Below are positions 43,362-54,457 of a stretch of DNA of 64,000 bases, piece after piece. The number at the start of each line of letters is the position of its first letter. Within the stretch, counting starts at the first letter, position 1. This DNA comes from Branchinecta lynchi (Eukaryota; Arthropoda; Branchiopoda; Anostraca; Branchinectidae), in NCBI GenBank assembly GCA_023053575.1, contig JAKZAP010000020.1, positions 16,797,998 to 16,861,997 on the forward strand, given 5' to 3'. The notes beneath the pieces were generated by a model that saw only the letters and a list, made by a program, of their open reading frames with translations, was not told the origin of the DNA and did no database searches. Position numbers and translations under genes: made by a program.

Positions 43362-43765
43362 CAATCAATCAAGTTTAATCCAAATAGCTAAAGGCTAGAG
43401 AGGTAGAAAAAATTACGAAATACACAGATTAACTAATACACTTACAATATATCACTAGAAATAAATGATGGGATGAAACTACGTAAAAACTGGGCAGTAG
43501 AATTAGCTGGATATGGAGAAAACTGATTGCCAGTATTCATCTCCAACCGACGCACGGCAGATGGGAGGGGAGGGGGGAATAGACCCCTGGAACTTAAATC
43601 CCTACTGAGGACTGGAACAACACATTATCTTACCTCCAAATTTGTTTGAAAGAGTATTTCTGTGCTCAATTAATTTAGGAACGTCAAGTTTAATGAGAGC
43701 CCCTTCATATGAAATATTATGATCACCTAGAAAAGCTCGAAGCGTTCTCCAAGGCGCCTGCAAAT
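43362..43765 (-). mobile_element. LINE 3' end, family D
   Basis: AATCAATCAATCAATCAAGT TTAATCCAAATAGCTAAA is the inverted 3' end of 27862-28897. The minus strand retains parts of the C-terminal ORF with several breaks. Confidence 0.75.
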
Positions 43766-45600
43766 TACCCTAGATCCCTACTGAGTCCATTAGTAAAGTT
43801 CTAGACTTCCCCCACAACGCAAAGTTCCCTATGCATGGGACTGTCTTTGACCTGAAGCAAAAAACCAAGCGCAATTTCAAAAAGGCCCTTAGGTCAATAC
43901 GCATTAAGGGTTTGGATTTCCCGACTAATAAGAAGGATTGGGCATCGGTTTTGCGTTCTGACAAAACCACTCCTCCACTTCCGTCGCCACTTCAGATGAA
44001 GGATTGGTTGCACCACTATTCTTCTGTTTTCAGCTCTAGTGATGGCCTACTTTTACGTTTTTTTGGCGAGCGCCTTTCAAAACTTCTTCCGAACAAAATG
44101 AATCAGTCAAAAGTCTACACCGTCACCAGAGACGGAGTCATAAAAGCTATACGCCGATTGAAAATCACCTCCATTGACAGCGACGGTCTCTGCTCTAGCC
44201 ACTTCAAGTTCAGCTCTCCCGAACTCATCTTCCACATACAGCTGCTATTTCAGATGATTTTGGCAACGTCTATAGTTCCAGACAGTTTTCTTTCTGGAAC
44301 TATTACGTCAATTATAAAAAAAGGAAAAAATCCAAACCAGTGCAGCTCTTTCCGACCAATTACAATGTCTTGCATCTTTAGCAAAATTTTTGAATATCTT
44401 TTAGTGCCAGAAATTACGTCGAAGTGCCAGTTCGGCGACTTCGAATTTGGTTTCCAAAAAAGACTCAGTTGCAGCCATGCTCATAGAGTTCTGTCTACAA
44501 TTCTCAAGGAGGCGACTGTTGGAAAATTTGCCGTTCATCTGTGTGCAATCGACATTTCTGGAGCTTTCGATAATGTAGTACATTCACAGGCTCTACTTTC
44601 TTTGTTGCGTCAGGGTGTTAATGCTTCTATTGTTTCTGTTTTAAGGTTTTGGTACCGTAACGCGATTGTTCGGGCGAAATGGTCAGGGGCGGTTTCGGAA
44701 TCCATTCCTGTGAGCAAGGGGGTACCACAGGGTAGAGTCCTATCTCCCTTTGTTTTTAAAAGTGCCATTTATGGATGCCTCTCAGGTTTATTGCCAACAT
44801 TTTTTCTTGGAGACCTAAGTATTAATTACATAGCTTATGCAGACGACATTCTATTAATCAGTCGAACTAAAAGTGGGTTAGAATCTAACATAAAAACGAT
44901 TTGTCAGGGTCTTTCTCAAATTGGCCTTTCGGTTAACATTTCTAAATGTCAGTATCTTAAATTCAACAGCCCAAAAGATTCCGGTATTTCTTTTCAAAAT
45001 GAAAAACTCCCCAATTCCCCTACCGTAAAATGGCTTGGCATGTTCATAGCACAATCTCTAAAAAAAAATTGCGATAACGCTGTTTCGGCTGTTCACGATT
45101 CCATTCATGTCGGATATGGAAAAATAGTTCCAAATAGAGGAAGGTATAACAGAAAAGCGCTTGGTAGTTTATATAATAGTTTCTGTTCTCCCTCTGTCTG
45201 CAACCTTTCCGGAATTTTTGGTATTCTGAGGCTAAAAGATTTAAAACGCATCAGAACTTATTATTTCAAGTATTGTAAATTTCTCTTGTACCTTCCTCGA
45301 CGTTATAGGAATTCCCGTATAAGTGCAACTTTTTTGCCCTCTGACCCTTGTGCAAAATTATCTTCAATTGTCCAGGACCTTCAGGTTTCTGCCCTTGACC
45401 ATTTCTCCGCACTCCATCTAGGAAGAAGATTTTTTAGACCCGATTAGTCCCTTTTTTTTCTTCTTTTAAATGTTTATTTTTTTATCTTGTGCATTTACTA
45501 CATTATTGAAAGCTCAGTGTACTTTTTCCTCTTTTTTTTTTGTTCATACTGCACTATTTCCTCGCCTTAAGTGCGTTAATAAAATCATCATCATCATTTG
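43766..45600 (+). mobile_element. Young LINE with long open ORF2 (RT), family E
   Basis: An uninterrupted frame of at least 538 codons (first Met 43831, open upstream to about 43771; stop at 45447). Domains in order: EN-RT linker (RNFKKALRSIRIKGLDFP), RT motifs IIKKGKNPNQCSSFRPITMS, CAIDISGAFDNV, SKGVPQGRVLSPFVF, catalytic IAYADDILLISR, then VKWLGMF and a C-terminal domain. The endonuclease is missing through 5' truncation. The 3' UTR ends CGTTAATAAAATCATCATCA TCATTTG. The intact ORF suggests recent insertion. CR1/Rex1-like by motif style; clade not certain. Confidence 0.85.
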
Positions 45601-46084
45601 AACCAGAAGACAAACGCGGCTTTTCAATGATCAGTGGTGAGGCTGGTGAACACTTTGGCTCAAACATATATGTACGAAAGAATGCCAAGCACTTCATTAT
45701 CACTTTCGTCTGTCTCCCAATCGATTTCATCTGTCGCTTTATTTTTATTTTGCGCAAACCGTTTTCGTCAAGCAAAGAACACAGGCACAAGAGCATAGAG
45801 GAACTACAAATCCGACAGGGAAAGTTCACTATATGAAAACCGATTATTCGTGAATAGTGGAGCAAGGAAGTATTGCATTTTCATCGGTCCTTCAAGCCTA
45901 TTTAAGTGAACTATTAGATTGTTCTAAGAAGGCCTTTTTTGGTCAAACATTAAATTACGTCATGTGCATTTCCAGTGTGTGTAGTGTTCGCAATTTCCAA
46001 GCAGTTCTTGCAGTGTAATTTCTTCTTCTTTTCTTTATTATACTCCGCCTTCACTTAGACAGAGGACAAATAAATGAATTAAGG

Positions 46085-46493
46085 CGTTTGGAGTCACTCC
46101 GCGCGGACTCCGCGGGCGGAAAACAACTAGAACACGGGGGTGCGTCTAAAAGAGCTTTTGTTCGAAACAAAAAAGGTAAAGTGACGGAATTAGTTTGTAA
46201 CCACCTGGTCCGCTTTATTTTTCCTTCTGTTTATTCTGAGTGCTTTTACTTAATTTTACATTTTTATTATTTTTTATTAGTTTGTCACTGTCATCTGACT
46301 CACTGTCAGTTTTATCCCATAACTCAACTCAATATTATCTCAGATATTCTTATTAACCACCCCTAAGATATGTTAAAAAAAGAGGGGGTCCTTTTTTTTA
46401 CAATGGTCGGACCATTTTCCGCCCGTGGGGACTCGCGGGAATACGGGGTGGGGATAAACAAAAAAGCCCTCGGCGAACGGCGAGAGAACGCCT
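46085..46493. mobile_element. Family H MITE, decayed copy
   Basis: GGCGTTTGGAGTCACTCCGC at the left and GGCGAACGGCGAGAGAACGC C at the right; internal GTGGGGACTCGCGGGAATAC matches 26809-27222. It lies just downstream of exon B in the intron. Confidence 0.6.
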
Positions 46494-46514
46494 TTGGTTT
46501 AGCTGTTATCTTAC

Positions 46515-46644
46515 CATGGCGACAGCTTCAGCAACGCTTGTAAGGACATCTGGTCGGAGGGAGTGAAGAAGGACTTTCTGTTCCATAAGGACCAAGACCA
46601 TCAACTGTAGACAATTATCAGGACCTAGGTTCATCAATAACTGC
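46515..46644 (-). CDS. Crag: Crag exon B: cDENN core helix
   Basis: 130 nt; the first base completes an Arg codon, followed by 43 codons ending in phase 0. It contains [13 protein letters not shown] and [18 protein letters not shown], which match the strongest block of DENND4 cDENN domains (LLxNLGPxNC, KxLLHSLRPxxLTxVAEAV). This segment forms part of the Rab-contacting face in DENN structures (family knowledge). Acceptor TTTTTCAG, donor GTAAGA. The exon is flanked by a decayed MITE at 46085-46493 in the following intron and by a Helentron-like fragment from 46703 upstream. Confidence 0.95.
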
Positions 46645-46702
46645 CTGAAAAAGGAAAAAAACGAAGATGACCTTGATGAAATTTGTGTTCCTGAACAAAC
46701 AA

Positions 46703-47520
46703 AACAAGAGCTGTAAGCTCATATGGCACTTGCATGGGTTAAGATGCTTTGATTGATCTAAAGTAAGTTTCGACTTTGCGGTTGAGATGCGCACTCTAAC
46801 GGATCTAGAACTTTATTTGTAAGCAATACCCTTGAGGCAAAAATGCTAATGGGCTGATGGGCATCATGAAAATGAATATATTGCTTTAAAGTATTTTTTT
46901 TTACTTTGCGGTCAAGATTGGTACTTTAAGGAATAATCGGATTTGGGAAGTAGCAATTTCTAAGCAAATGTTGTTGAATCTCCAATATTCCAGCAAATTT
47001 TCATCGTCCTAGCACATCTGGAAGTACCTGAACTCACGATCACCGGAATCAAAGACCCCCCCCCCCTCTCCAACTCCACTCACAATACCCGGAGCCAATC
47101 CGGTTCTGTAAATGATTAATCCAGAGGATATATTTGTCATTCTCAGGAAGTTCGATCCAGATCACACCAGTCTAAGCGGGTCAAGTATTTTCCCCCCAGT
47201 AATTGCCGGATTCGGTCCGGAAATGAAAAAGATCACCAGAGAAAAATGTCATCTATTCAATTATTAAATTTCACTCGAATCCGATCACCCGTTCTGAAGT
47301 TACGCACGAGTCAATATTCCAGATTCCCCTCCCTCAACTCCGCCCCCCCCCCCCAATTATCATATCGAGGATTTTTTTTTTGTTATTCCAAGTCAGTTTA
47401 ACCGGGTTCCTGATATGCCTGCCAAGTTTCGTCGTGAAAATCTCCAAAAACCGGAATTCCGGGAAACCACCTCCCCCCCTCAAGTGTCCGGATCCAGTCA
47501 AATTGTGTAAAAGATTTGAC
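46703..47520 (+). mobile_element. Helentron-like element, 3'-truncated
   Basis: Starts ACAAGAGCTGTAAGCTCATA TGGCACTTGCATGG and shows internal units with poly-C tracts (47055, 47345, 47475). No microsatellite or hairpin at the end. Confidence 0.6.
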
Positions 47521-47795
47521 GTTCTTTAATTCACCCTTTAATCAATTCACCCGCTGCTTTTGGCGGTCTAACTTTCGGATGACTACACAAAATTCTCTGC
47601 CTCGCAGTTTCGTATTCGTAAGCCTCTTTAGACATGGCTTTGCTCTTAATTACTTCTTTTGTCGCTAAAACGAGTTTTCGGGATCTTTGTTCTGAAACAA
47701 CCTAAAGAAAATTTAGAGAGTGACGATGTAAGCTAAGAAAGTCGGAGTTGATCTTTGATTTCCCAAAAATTTCGACGACTTTCTTCTCTCCTTGA

Positions 47796-48234
47796 AGGAC
47801 ACCTGAGCAATGAAACCATACTTGAACACACCACGGATAATACATTTACAGACATGGCCACGGAGAGTATCTTCTCCTGAGCCTGACGTTTTCAAAAAAG
47901 GGATGTTCGTTTCTGGAGGTTTGCACATGCAGAATCCAAGGCAAAAAGCGCAATTCATTCAAATCTTGTACAGCGCTGGCCAGATCGTATTGGAATTTCT
48001 TCTAGATATACGTTTGGGCTTAACTGGTTAAAAAATATTCCAGAAGAAGGGTTGATTGGAGACATTTGTTCATTTCTAAAATTGTTCGGTACTGAAATAA
48101 GGACAGATGCAAAGCGGAGCAAAAATCATAGCTTGGAAACACTATTTCGTATTTGGATTGGGTTTTCTGCAGGCCATTTTAACGGAAGTCATACAGATAG
48201 GGATGGTACTTGGTACTCTTCATTCAGGTGTCCT
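47796..48234 (+). mobile_element. TTAA-flanked MITE, family G
   Basis: AGGACACCTGAGCAATG after TTGA (mutated TTAA) and CATTCAGGTGTCCT before TTAA (48235-48238). Close to the copy at 4760-5199. Confidence 0.8.
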
Positions 48235-48764
48235 TTAAGCATAGATTCCGGATTCCGTAACTTTTTCTTCCTAAGTCATGGTTTACCGTATGAAAAACGA
48301 CGGATCCAACAGTTCGCGGGTTAATTTTTGAGTAGCTTTGTCCGTTCCCAAGTTTTCCGACAAATGGTGTCAATTTCAGTCACTGATTGCGATGACGACA
48401 TAACGTTACTTTCTGTATCATTATCATTTAAGATTAAGTATCAATGGGATGCTTAGCATCCCAGCATCCGGGAGCATTCTTCTGCAATAGGATAGTTTTG
48501 TAGATAGGATAATGTTGTCGTAGTCTCTATGTTTGTCTGGTCTCCTTTTGTTATAGTGTTTCCTTCTTATTCTCTTTCTTTATTCCTACTCCGTCTCTAC
48601 CATGTGCTTTTTGATGGGTGAAAAATAAAATTATTATTATCATTATTGATTAAACTGGTCAGTCATTGTGTATCCGAAGAAACCTCTTTTTTTAAATGTA
48701 TTAGACGACTACTTTGTTTTAAATTAATTCGAAGTGCTGACAACAAATTGTATAAATACTCCCT

Positions 48765-49130
48765 GATCACAAGCTGACTGGGAAACATATACTGAAACAA
48801 TGCATAAAACGGTTACGTCAGCTACGACGCTTTGGCAGCGACTTTTCGGCCCTTCTTGGCAATGAACTTTCCTGTCACCGCCCAAATCGAGCAGCAAAAA
48901 CAGCAGCCGTATCAAAAATTAAATCTCGGCACTAGTTTTTCCCTAAAGTGGTATTTAAAAGTAATTTCTCCGAATAACTTATTGATAGTCAGTAGAAGCT
49001 TCAGTTGTTTATTGCAGGTTCGGTCCTTCCCAAACGTTTTCCCTGAAGTTCGACAGCCTGATGAGGACCCTTGCCAAGTTGTCGCTATTAAAGCATCGTA
49101 GCTGACTTGTGCATTGTTTGAAAGTAAATT
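48765..49130. mobile_element. Decayed hammerhead foldback element
   Basis: Left arm ATCACAAGCTGACTGGGAAA; minus-strand piece with GGGCCGAAAAGTCGCTG near 48837-48860. Right arm (49051-49090) keeps CGACAGC, CTGATGA and GGACCCTTGCCAAG but lacks GGGCCGAAA. Neither ribozyme is complete. Confidence 0.65.
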
Positions 49131-49702
49131 ATATATATATTTATTAACGACGGAACTAATATTCGGCATGTCCGCTTCCCGTTTTAAAAATAGATTGAAC
49201 TGAATTGAACTTGAATCAAAAGTCAGTTCGGAGAATAATTTTTGAATAACTTTTATGCCGAACTTTCGGATGGGCGGGAGACTGTCACGGTGCCAAGTTC
49301 AGCCACTGATTCTCTTAGAGTCAGTTTGTTATCAGGCGACGTAGTTGGTAAAGGACCGTCGTCCGTCATTGTTGATTCCTAACCGCTTCATCGGTCCTCA
49401 CATGCGAGATCTGAACTTCCTACGCCATTTAAATCCAAACTAATCGGCATGTGCCGTATTGGCTCTTATCTAGGCGGGTCAGGCTTTCGATTGCGGTTTC
49501 CGAGGATCTCAATTTTCACGTATTTCTTCGTCCCAAATAGAAAGGCCTATTTGTTACCACGACGAAGGCAGAACCTGTTACGACGACTGTATTCGTATGT
49601 GAAGATGCATTTTCAATATGACGTCATGGCAAGGGGTGTAGTAGGACGGACAGAAGATGGTAAATATCCAAGTATATAGTCATTGAAGTCAGGATCAGTC
49701 AG

Positions 49703-50012
49703 CAGAGTTGCCACATGTCGCACGATAGTGTGAATTGCCACTCTCTTTTATTTTTGTCACTCTTGTCCTACGTAGGACATAAAAATCCCTCTATTTCAGA
49801 AAATGACCAAATGTGTCATTTTTGCAGCAGGGATTCCGACCAGAAGTGACTATTTGAAATTTTGTTCATGAAAGTAAAATTAAGCTGTGTCGTTTTTACA
49901 CAGGCGATTCCGACCAAAAGTGAACAATTCATGAAAATGAATATCACTCCCAATTCACTCTCTGTTTTGGGCCAAAAGTCACTCTCTAAATATGTTTGAT
50001 GTGGCAACCCTG
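49703..50012. mobile_element. hAT-type MITE with 8-bp target duplication
   Basis: CAGAGTTGCCACAT at the left and ATGTGGCAACCCTG at the right are inverted. TCAGTCAG (49695-49702) and TTAGTCAG (50013-50020) form an 8-bp duplication with one change. Length and termini fit hAT-derived MITEs. Internal palindromes around GACCAAAAGTGA. Confidence 0.8.
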
Positions 50013-50277
50013 TTAGTCAGCCACAAGACCCTGATTTTTGGATACCCTATGCCGAACGTCGAGTATATCTAGCGTTTGGCATACGTTATTCCTAACACTG
50101 GGCACACTATGTCAAACGCTGTATAGTCTAACCCAATAAAATATTGATGATTTGCATGAAGCTCAGAAATCAACCAAGATCAGATCAGAACAGGTCAGGA
50201 TTAGGTTACCAATAAGTATCCAGCATTTGGCATAGTCTATAAGGCGTTGAGCATGGGGTATGCCAAACGCTATCCAA

Positions 50278-50952
50278 ACAAGAGCTGGAAGCTCATATGG
50301 CCCTTGCAAGGTTGGGTCAGATGGAAGTGACGGTCAAAAGTATTTTTTTCCCCTTTTCCGTTAAGATGCGCCAAACTTGCTAGGCTGGGTCAGAGGATGG
50401 AATTTTTTTTTTACTTTTCGTTTGAGATGCGCACTTTAAGGGTGCTAAAAATTAATTACTAAGCAAAACCCTTGAGGCAAAAACGATCATGTGCTCATGG
50501 CAATCGTGAAAAAGTAAATTTTGCTTAAAAGTGTTTTTTTGCACTTTGCGGTTAAGATGAGTTCGTTAAGGGATGGTCGGATCCTAGCCCACCTTGAAGT
50601 ACATTAACTACGGATCGTCGGAATTCCGGAACCCCCTGCAACTCCCCCCCCCCCCCCCCCCCCCAGATTCATCGGATCCTGTCTGGACTTGAAATGAGAC
50701 ATCTGAGACACGAGATCTTTCCAGATATTAAGTTTCAATATGATCCGATCACCCGTTCGAAAGTTATGCATGTCCCTATTTTCCGGATTCCACCACCTCC
50801 CTCTCCCCCCACGATGGTCGGATCGGGCAAGTGACTATTTCCAAGTTAGTTTGGTCGGGTCCCTTATACGCCTGCCAAGTTTCATTGTCCTAGCGTATCT
50901 GGAAGTACCCTAACTCGCAAACACCGGACTAACCGACCGACCGATCGATCGT
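50278..50952 (+). mobile_element. Helentron-like element truncated at its microsatellite
   Basis: Starts ACAAGAGCTGGAAGCTCATA TGGCCCTTGCAAGG, contains a long poly-C tract (50645-50664) and CCGATCACCCGTTCGAAAGT, and stops in GACCGACCGATCGATCG without the hairpin. Confidence 0.65.
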
Positions 50953-51089
50953 GTGTTCGCACTTTAAAGCTAAAAACAGCCGGGTTTCAAAACCCAGGGT
51001 AGTTTCAAGGAGGCTCTGATGTTAGAATGTACAAGAACTGATTGTTTATTATTTGTACGTTTATATGGCACTCGGGCCTTTTTCAAATA

Positions 51090-51470
51090 CAATTATTATT
51101 ATTATTGTAGTATTAGGATATGCTTTACAGGACAGCTCGCACTACATAGTTAGCGTTCCAGCGACTTATTATTAGTTACGATCGTTACTATTCTTGTTAT
51201 TATTGCCGTTCCAGAGCCGGCCGTAATAAGTAAATTGGCTCCTCCCACTTATTATTTTCGTTCAACGACTGTTACAATCGTTACAATTTACTTATGATGG
51301 TCGCGAGCATCGTAAGTGATAATAACTATCGGTCCTGCAAGAACTCCCGTAATAGTGATGACGTATGTTCTCGTTGTTATTATTTTCGTTCCAGAGAGCG
51401 TGATAACTACGACAATACGGCGTAATCCTCTTATCATCGTAACTTGTAATAACTTCACTGGGACGCTACC
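51090..51470. repeat. Palindrome-rich segment with GTTCCAG/GTTATTATT motifs
   Basis: GCGTTCCAGCGACTTATTAT, GCCGTTCCAGAGCCGG and TTCGTTCCAGAGAGCG alternate with ACGATCGTTAC and GATAATAACT pieces. Possibly MITE-derived (family L-like); boundaries not resolved. Confidence 0.35.
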
Positions 51471-52072
51471 ATTGTGTCTCTGCTAAGACGTTCCGAGATA
51501 GTTGACTACTTTAAAACTTAGCTACGCTTACAGCAAATTACACAAGAATTCGGCATTTTTTACCCTCTTTGTTAGGTAAAAACGCGGAAAAACTGGTGTA
51601 ACCGGTCTCTTTGACCAATAAGCTTTTGGGCAAGAATGACCCGGAGCCTGACACGTCATGCGAAGCGGGAAGGGATCAAACGTGGCAAGTGTGATAATCA
51701 GTGTAATGCCAATTAAAGAAATATTACACAATTATGAAGTCTAGAATCCTGAGAAAGAAATAGAAAACCGTGATTTTCGGGTTTTTTTTTTTTTTTTTTT
51801 TTTTTACTTATATTTTTTTTTTCCAAACCTTATATTAGAATCCTGAGAACAAGAATGGATAGAAATACTACTGAAGAAGAACGAATTACTATCAAAGTAC
51901 GACGTGTAGTAGTGATCTCACGAGCAATATCAGCGTTTTGACTGGTTGATAATCGAAGCATTTTTGTTGAACCAACTGTTAAAGTTTCAAATGTAACTGC
52001 AGCTCCGGATAGCAACAAATCTCTTTCTCGACAGATCGAGTACCAATTTCACAACTTTGTCCCACAGCTTAC

Positions 52073-52213
52073 CTGAAACTGGCTCCTCTCCTTGGAACTG
52101 GTAAGTCTTCTGGTTGTGAAAGAGACAGTCTGACGTCGGCGTTTAGCTGTACTAGGACGCGGGGTTGGGTGGGTGACGGGAAGGGTATCTCACATAGTAC
52201 ATAGCCGATAAAT
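52073..52213 (-). CDS. Crag: Crag exon A: entry into cDENN domain
   Basis: This is the first exon of the gene in this window. It begins with one base completing a codon, then 46 codons and two bases (phase 2 out). The protein reads FIGYVLCEIPFPSPTQPR then VLVQLNADVRLSLSQPED. The family signature is IPFPSPxxPRxLVQL followed by LSQP, which leads from uDENN into the central DENN domain. The acceptor is TACTTCCAG and the donor is GTAAGC. The exon carrying the preceding uDENN end (a family motif near GPHPxPIE) was not found upstream within the window, so the 5' intron exceeds 11.7 kb. Confidence 0.9.
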
Positions 52214-52769
52214 CTGGAAGTAAAAAAGGTAAGAAAGCTGACTAAGCCGCCAATTTGGTGCAGGGTACGGGAGGATGTTCGACGCGTCCTGCAAACAGCC
52301 TCTATCAATCGAGAGAATACAAAAGACTGTCAAAAGATGTTAATTTTAGGAAACGATAAAACCAAAAACCTGTTATCAATAAATAATAGGCAATTTTTTT
52401 GTATTGATAGTAGATCTAATTTGCAGGATAATTTGTTGTTAGGCTTTGTCAGCTGTTTATATTTTATAGCTGTGTAAGTGTGTGAGTTTGACTGATATGT
52501 TTTTGTTTGAAGTTTCATGCTTCACTCTTCAGTTTTGAAGGAACCAAATAGATAATAATAATAAGCCATTACTCAAAATAAAAGTACCCGTTCTCTCTCC
52601 CAACTAATAGGCGTCCAAATGTTGGTTTACTCTGTATTCGCTTTATCCAGTAGGCTATTCAGCGAAAATTCAGAAATTCAACCAAAGAACCTGATAACTT
52701 CGCATACAATTCCGGAACCCAAGTCGCATAAGAAGGTGATTTCTAGTGACCTGACAAATTTCGTCTGGG

Positions 52770-53018
52770 ATACCGTATATTCAAACAATGCATAAAACAG
52801 ATATGTCACTACGGTGCTTTTGCAGCGACATTTCGACCCTCTTCGCAAGGGTCCTTGCCAGGCTTCGAAGGAACTTCGTTCCCTCCCCAGCGTTGACCCT
52901 GAAGTTCGAAAGCCTAACGAGGACCCTTGCAAAGAAGGGCCGAAATATCGCTGCCAAAACATCGTAGCTGATATATCCATTTTATGCGTTTTATGCCAGT
53001 CAGCTTGGGCTCAAGGAG
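52770..53018. mobile_element. Hammerhead foldback element, core-mutated
   Basis: Right-arm ribozyme (52908-52955) reads AAGC, CTAACGA, stem II with GCAAAG loop, GAAATATC, GCTG: the invariant G of CUGANGA is A. The left-arm copy (minus, 52822-52866) reads CTGGCAA. The right end keeps the tail GTCAGCTTGGGCTCAAGG. Both ribozymes should be inactive. Confidence 0.7.
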
Positions 53019-53469
53019 TATTTAGATACTCTACCGACCGTATTCACCGTCAGACGTTTTATAGCATTTAACACACGGATACTTTATTTTGCGTCAACTG
53101 TTTTATTTTTTGTTATTCTTTCTTTTTTTATTTCTTCAAACTGTTAAACGTTAACTGTTACGACAGATGCCGTGAATGTCCATGTTACGACTCTTTTAAA
53201 GACGGTCTCAAAATACGCTGTCTGTGCCTAAACCCAATATTACTCTCTATTTGTCGACACCTCCGACTTCTCCTTGCAGCAACTTGTCACCGAGGGGTTA
53301 ACCAATCCCCGGCACCGACCAAATTCAGCTGTGCCGACACTGATGCCGTCCATAGGGTGCTCTCGTTTCTAAACATGCTGATTTTAGCGTTCTAACATGT
53401 GACAACCAGCTGGGCACCGCGGCACCGGGCACTTGATGTACACTAAAATCGAGAGTGGACAACCCAGAG

Positions 53470-53792
53470 TAAAAGGTAAGAGTAAAGGTAAACGTATCGG
53501 CACTAGCCTTGACAGGTCAAGCTGGAGGTGCTGATCTCCGACTCTCGGCCCTCAGCCAGGAAGTGCAATGTGGGGTTGGGGGCCAGCCATCATGTGCTTT
53601 CACACACCCTTCCTGTCACCTTCCCCGGATTTCTCCAGGTACCCATTTGAAGCTGGGTGGACTTTGGCTTGTCTTACAGGGTTACGCCACTAACCCCCGT
53701 CCCAAACCAAACAGTAGGCACTACCGAAACTCGAACAAGCGACCCTTCACTTGCGAGTCCGGCGCGCTAACCACTCGGCCACGGACGGATGA
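53470..53792 (-). mobile_element. SINE with tRNA-derived head
   Basis: On the minus strand the head reads GTGGCCGAGTGGTTAGCGCG (box A, 53771-53781) and TTGTTCGAGTTTCGG (box B, 53728-53738), like a Ser/Leu-type tRNA. The body contains GTCCACCCAGCTTCAAATGG GTACCTGGAG and CCGGGGAAGGTGAC; the 3' tail is TTTACCTTTACTCTTACC. No ORF. SINEs of this plan are mobilised by partner LINEs. Confidence 0.75.
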
Positions 53793-53863
53793 GAGACGGA
53801 CCAGAGTGGGCAACCCCTTGTCACAATATTATGACAAAATTGCGAGTACATTAGCTTACTGAA

Positions 53864-54232
53864 AGGACCTGTCTTGAGTATAATGCTAATGCAACCTACT
53901 TCCATAGTCACTCTAAATATTTCTAAGCCCGGAGACCCCAATCTCGTACGCTGCATTCCAACGCCTCTAACAAAACCACGTTGATTTTCTCACTTGCTGT
54001 GTTTTGCTACCTTCATGTGTGTCACGCTGTCGACGGTTGTCTGCGAGACGTTTTTCCATCAGAAAAACCGGTTATGTAAATTGTTCCCTGTTTTTGCTAC
54101 AAGTCAATGGGTCTCGAAAAAGGCATAAAACAGCCAAAACCGTGGGTTGTTTGTTGAAAGCACAGCATAGTTTTAAAGTATTCAAATATTCTAAAATACC
54201 TAAGTTGAAGAGTAAATAGTGCGAGGGGTCCT
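53864..54232 (+). mobile_element. Family J MITE, uninterrupted copy
   Basis: AGGACCTGTCTTGAG start (after TGAA, mutated TTAA) and GCGAGGGGTCCT end. Serves as the reference for the split copy at 27679-29013. Confidence 0.75.
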
Positions 54233-54457
54233 TTCCGTTGTCAGTTGCACAGTCTCTACCCTTCCTAGTCGCTTGTCATTCCTTTTTTGAACGAATACCA
54301 TATCGGGATACCTAAATCTCGTCCATGAGTAGTAAGAATAAAATCTCGGACAAAATGTGAATAACTAGCACACACATCACATACGTGTGATGTGACCTGT
54401 TATACATGAACCTGTAAACAAGTAATCCTTGCTTAACGATTAACTGAAAAGGCAGCT

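Larger units (their letters stand above)
2224..52213 (-). other. Crag: DENND4/Crag gene locus, partial (14 internal exons)
   Basis: Fourteen minus-strand exons, all with GT donors and AG acceptors and compatible phases, join into about 2507 nt (835 codons) with no internal stop. The conceptual protein follows DENND4 order: cDENN, dDENN, PPR-like region, Ser-rich linker. Known family role: DENN proteins exchange GDP for GTP on Rabs; Drosophila Crag acts on Rab10 (polarised basement-membrane secretion) and Rab11 and binds calmodulin, and mammalian DENND4A-C act on Rab10. The MABP and uDENN exons lie beyond 64000, because no preceding exon was found between 52214 and 64000. The C-terminal exons lie before position 1. 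Introns are 0.8-7.1 kb and filled with transposable elements. There is no start codon, stop codon, promoter or polyA site in the window. Family assignment rests on remembered DENND4A/Crag protein motifs. Confidence 0.93.

Noticed and set aside
43831..45447. 538-codon frame as a host gene
   Set aside because: All motifs are those of a non-LTR reverse transcriptase, so it is annotated as a mobile element.
45540..45865. Overlapping ~100-codon open frames on both strands
   Set aside because: They cover the LINE 3' UTR and adjacent intron; no domain.
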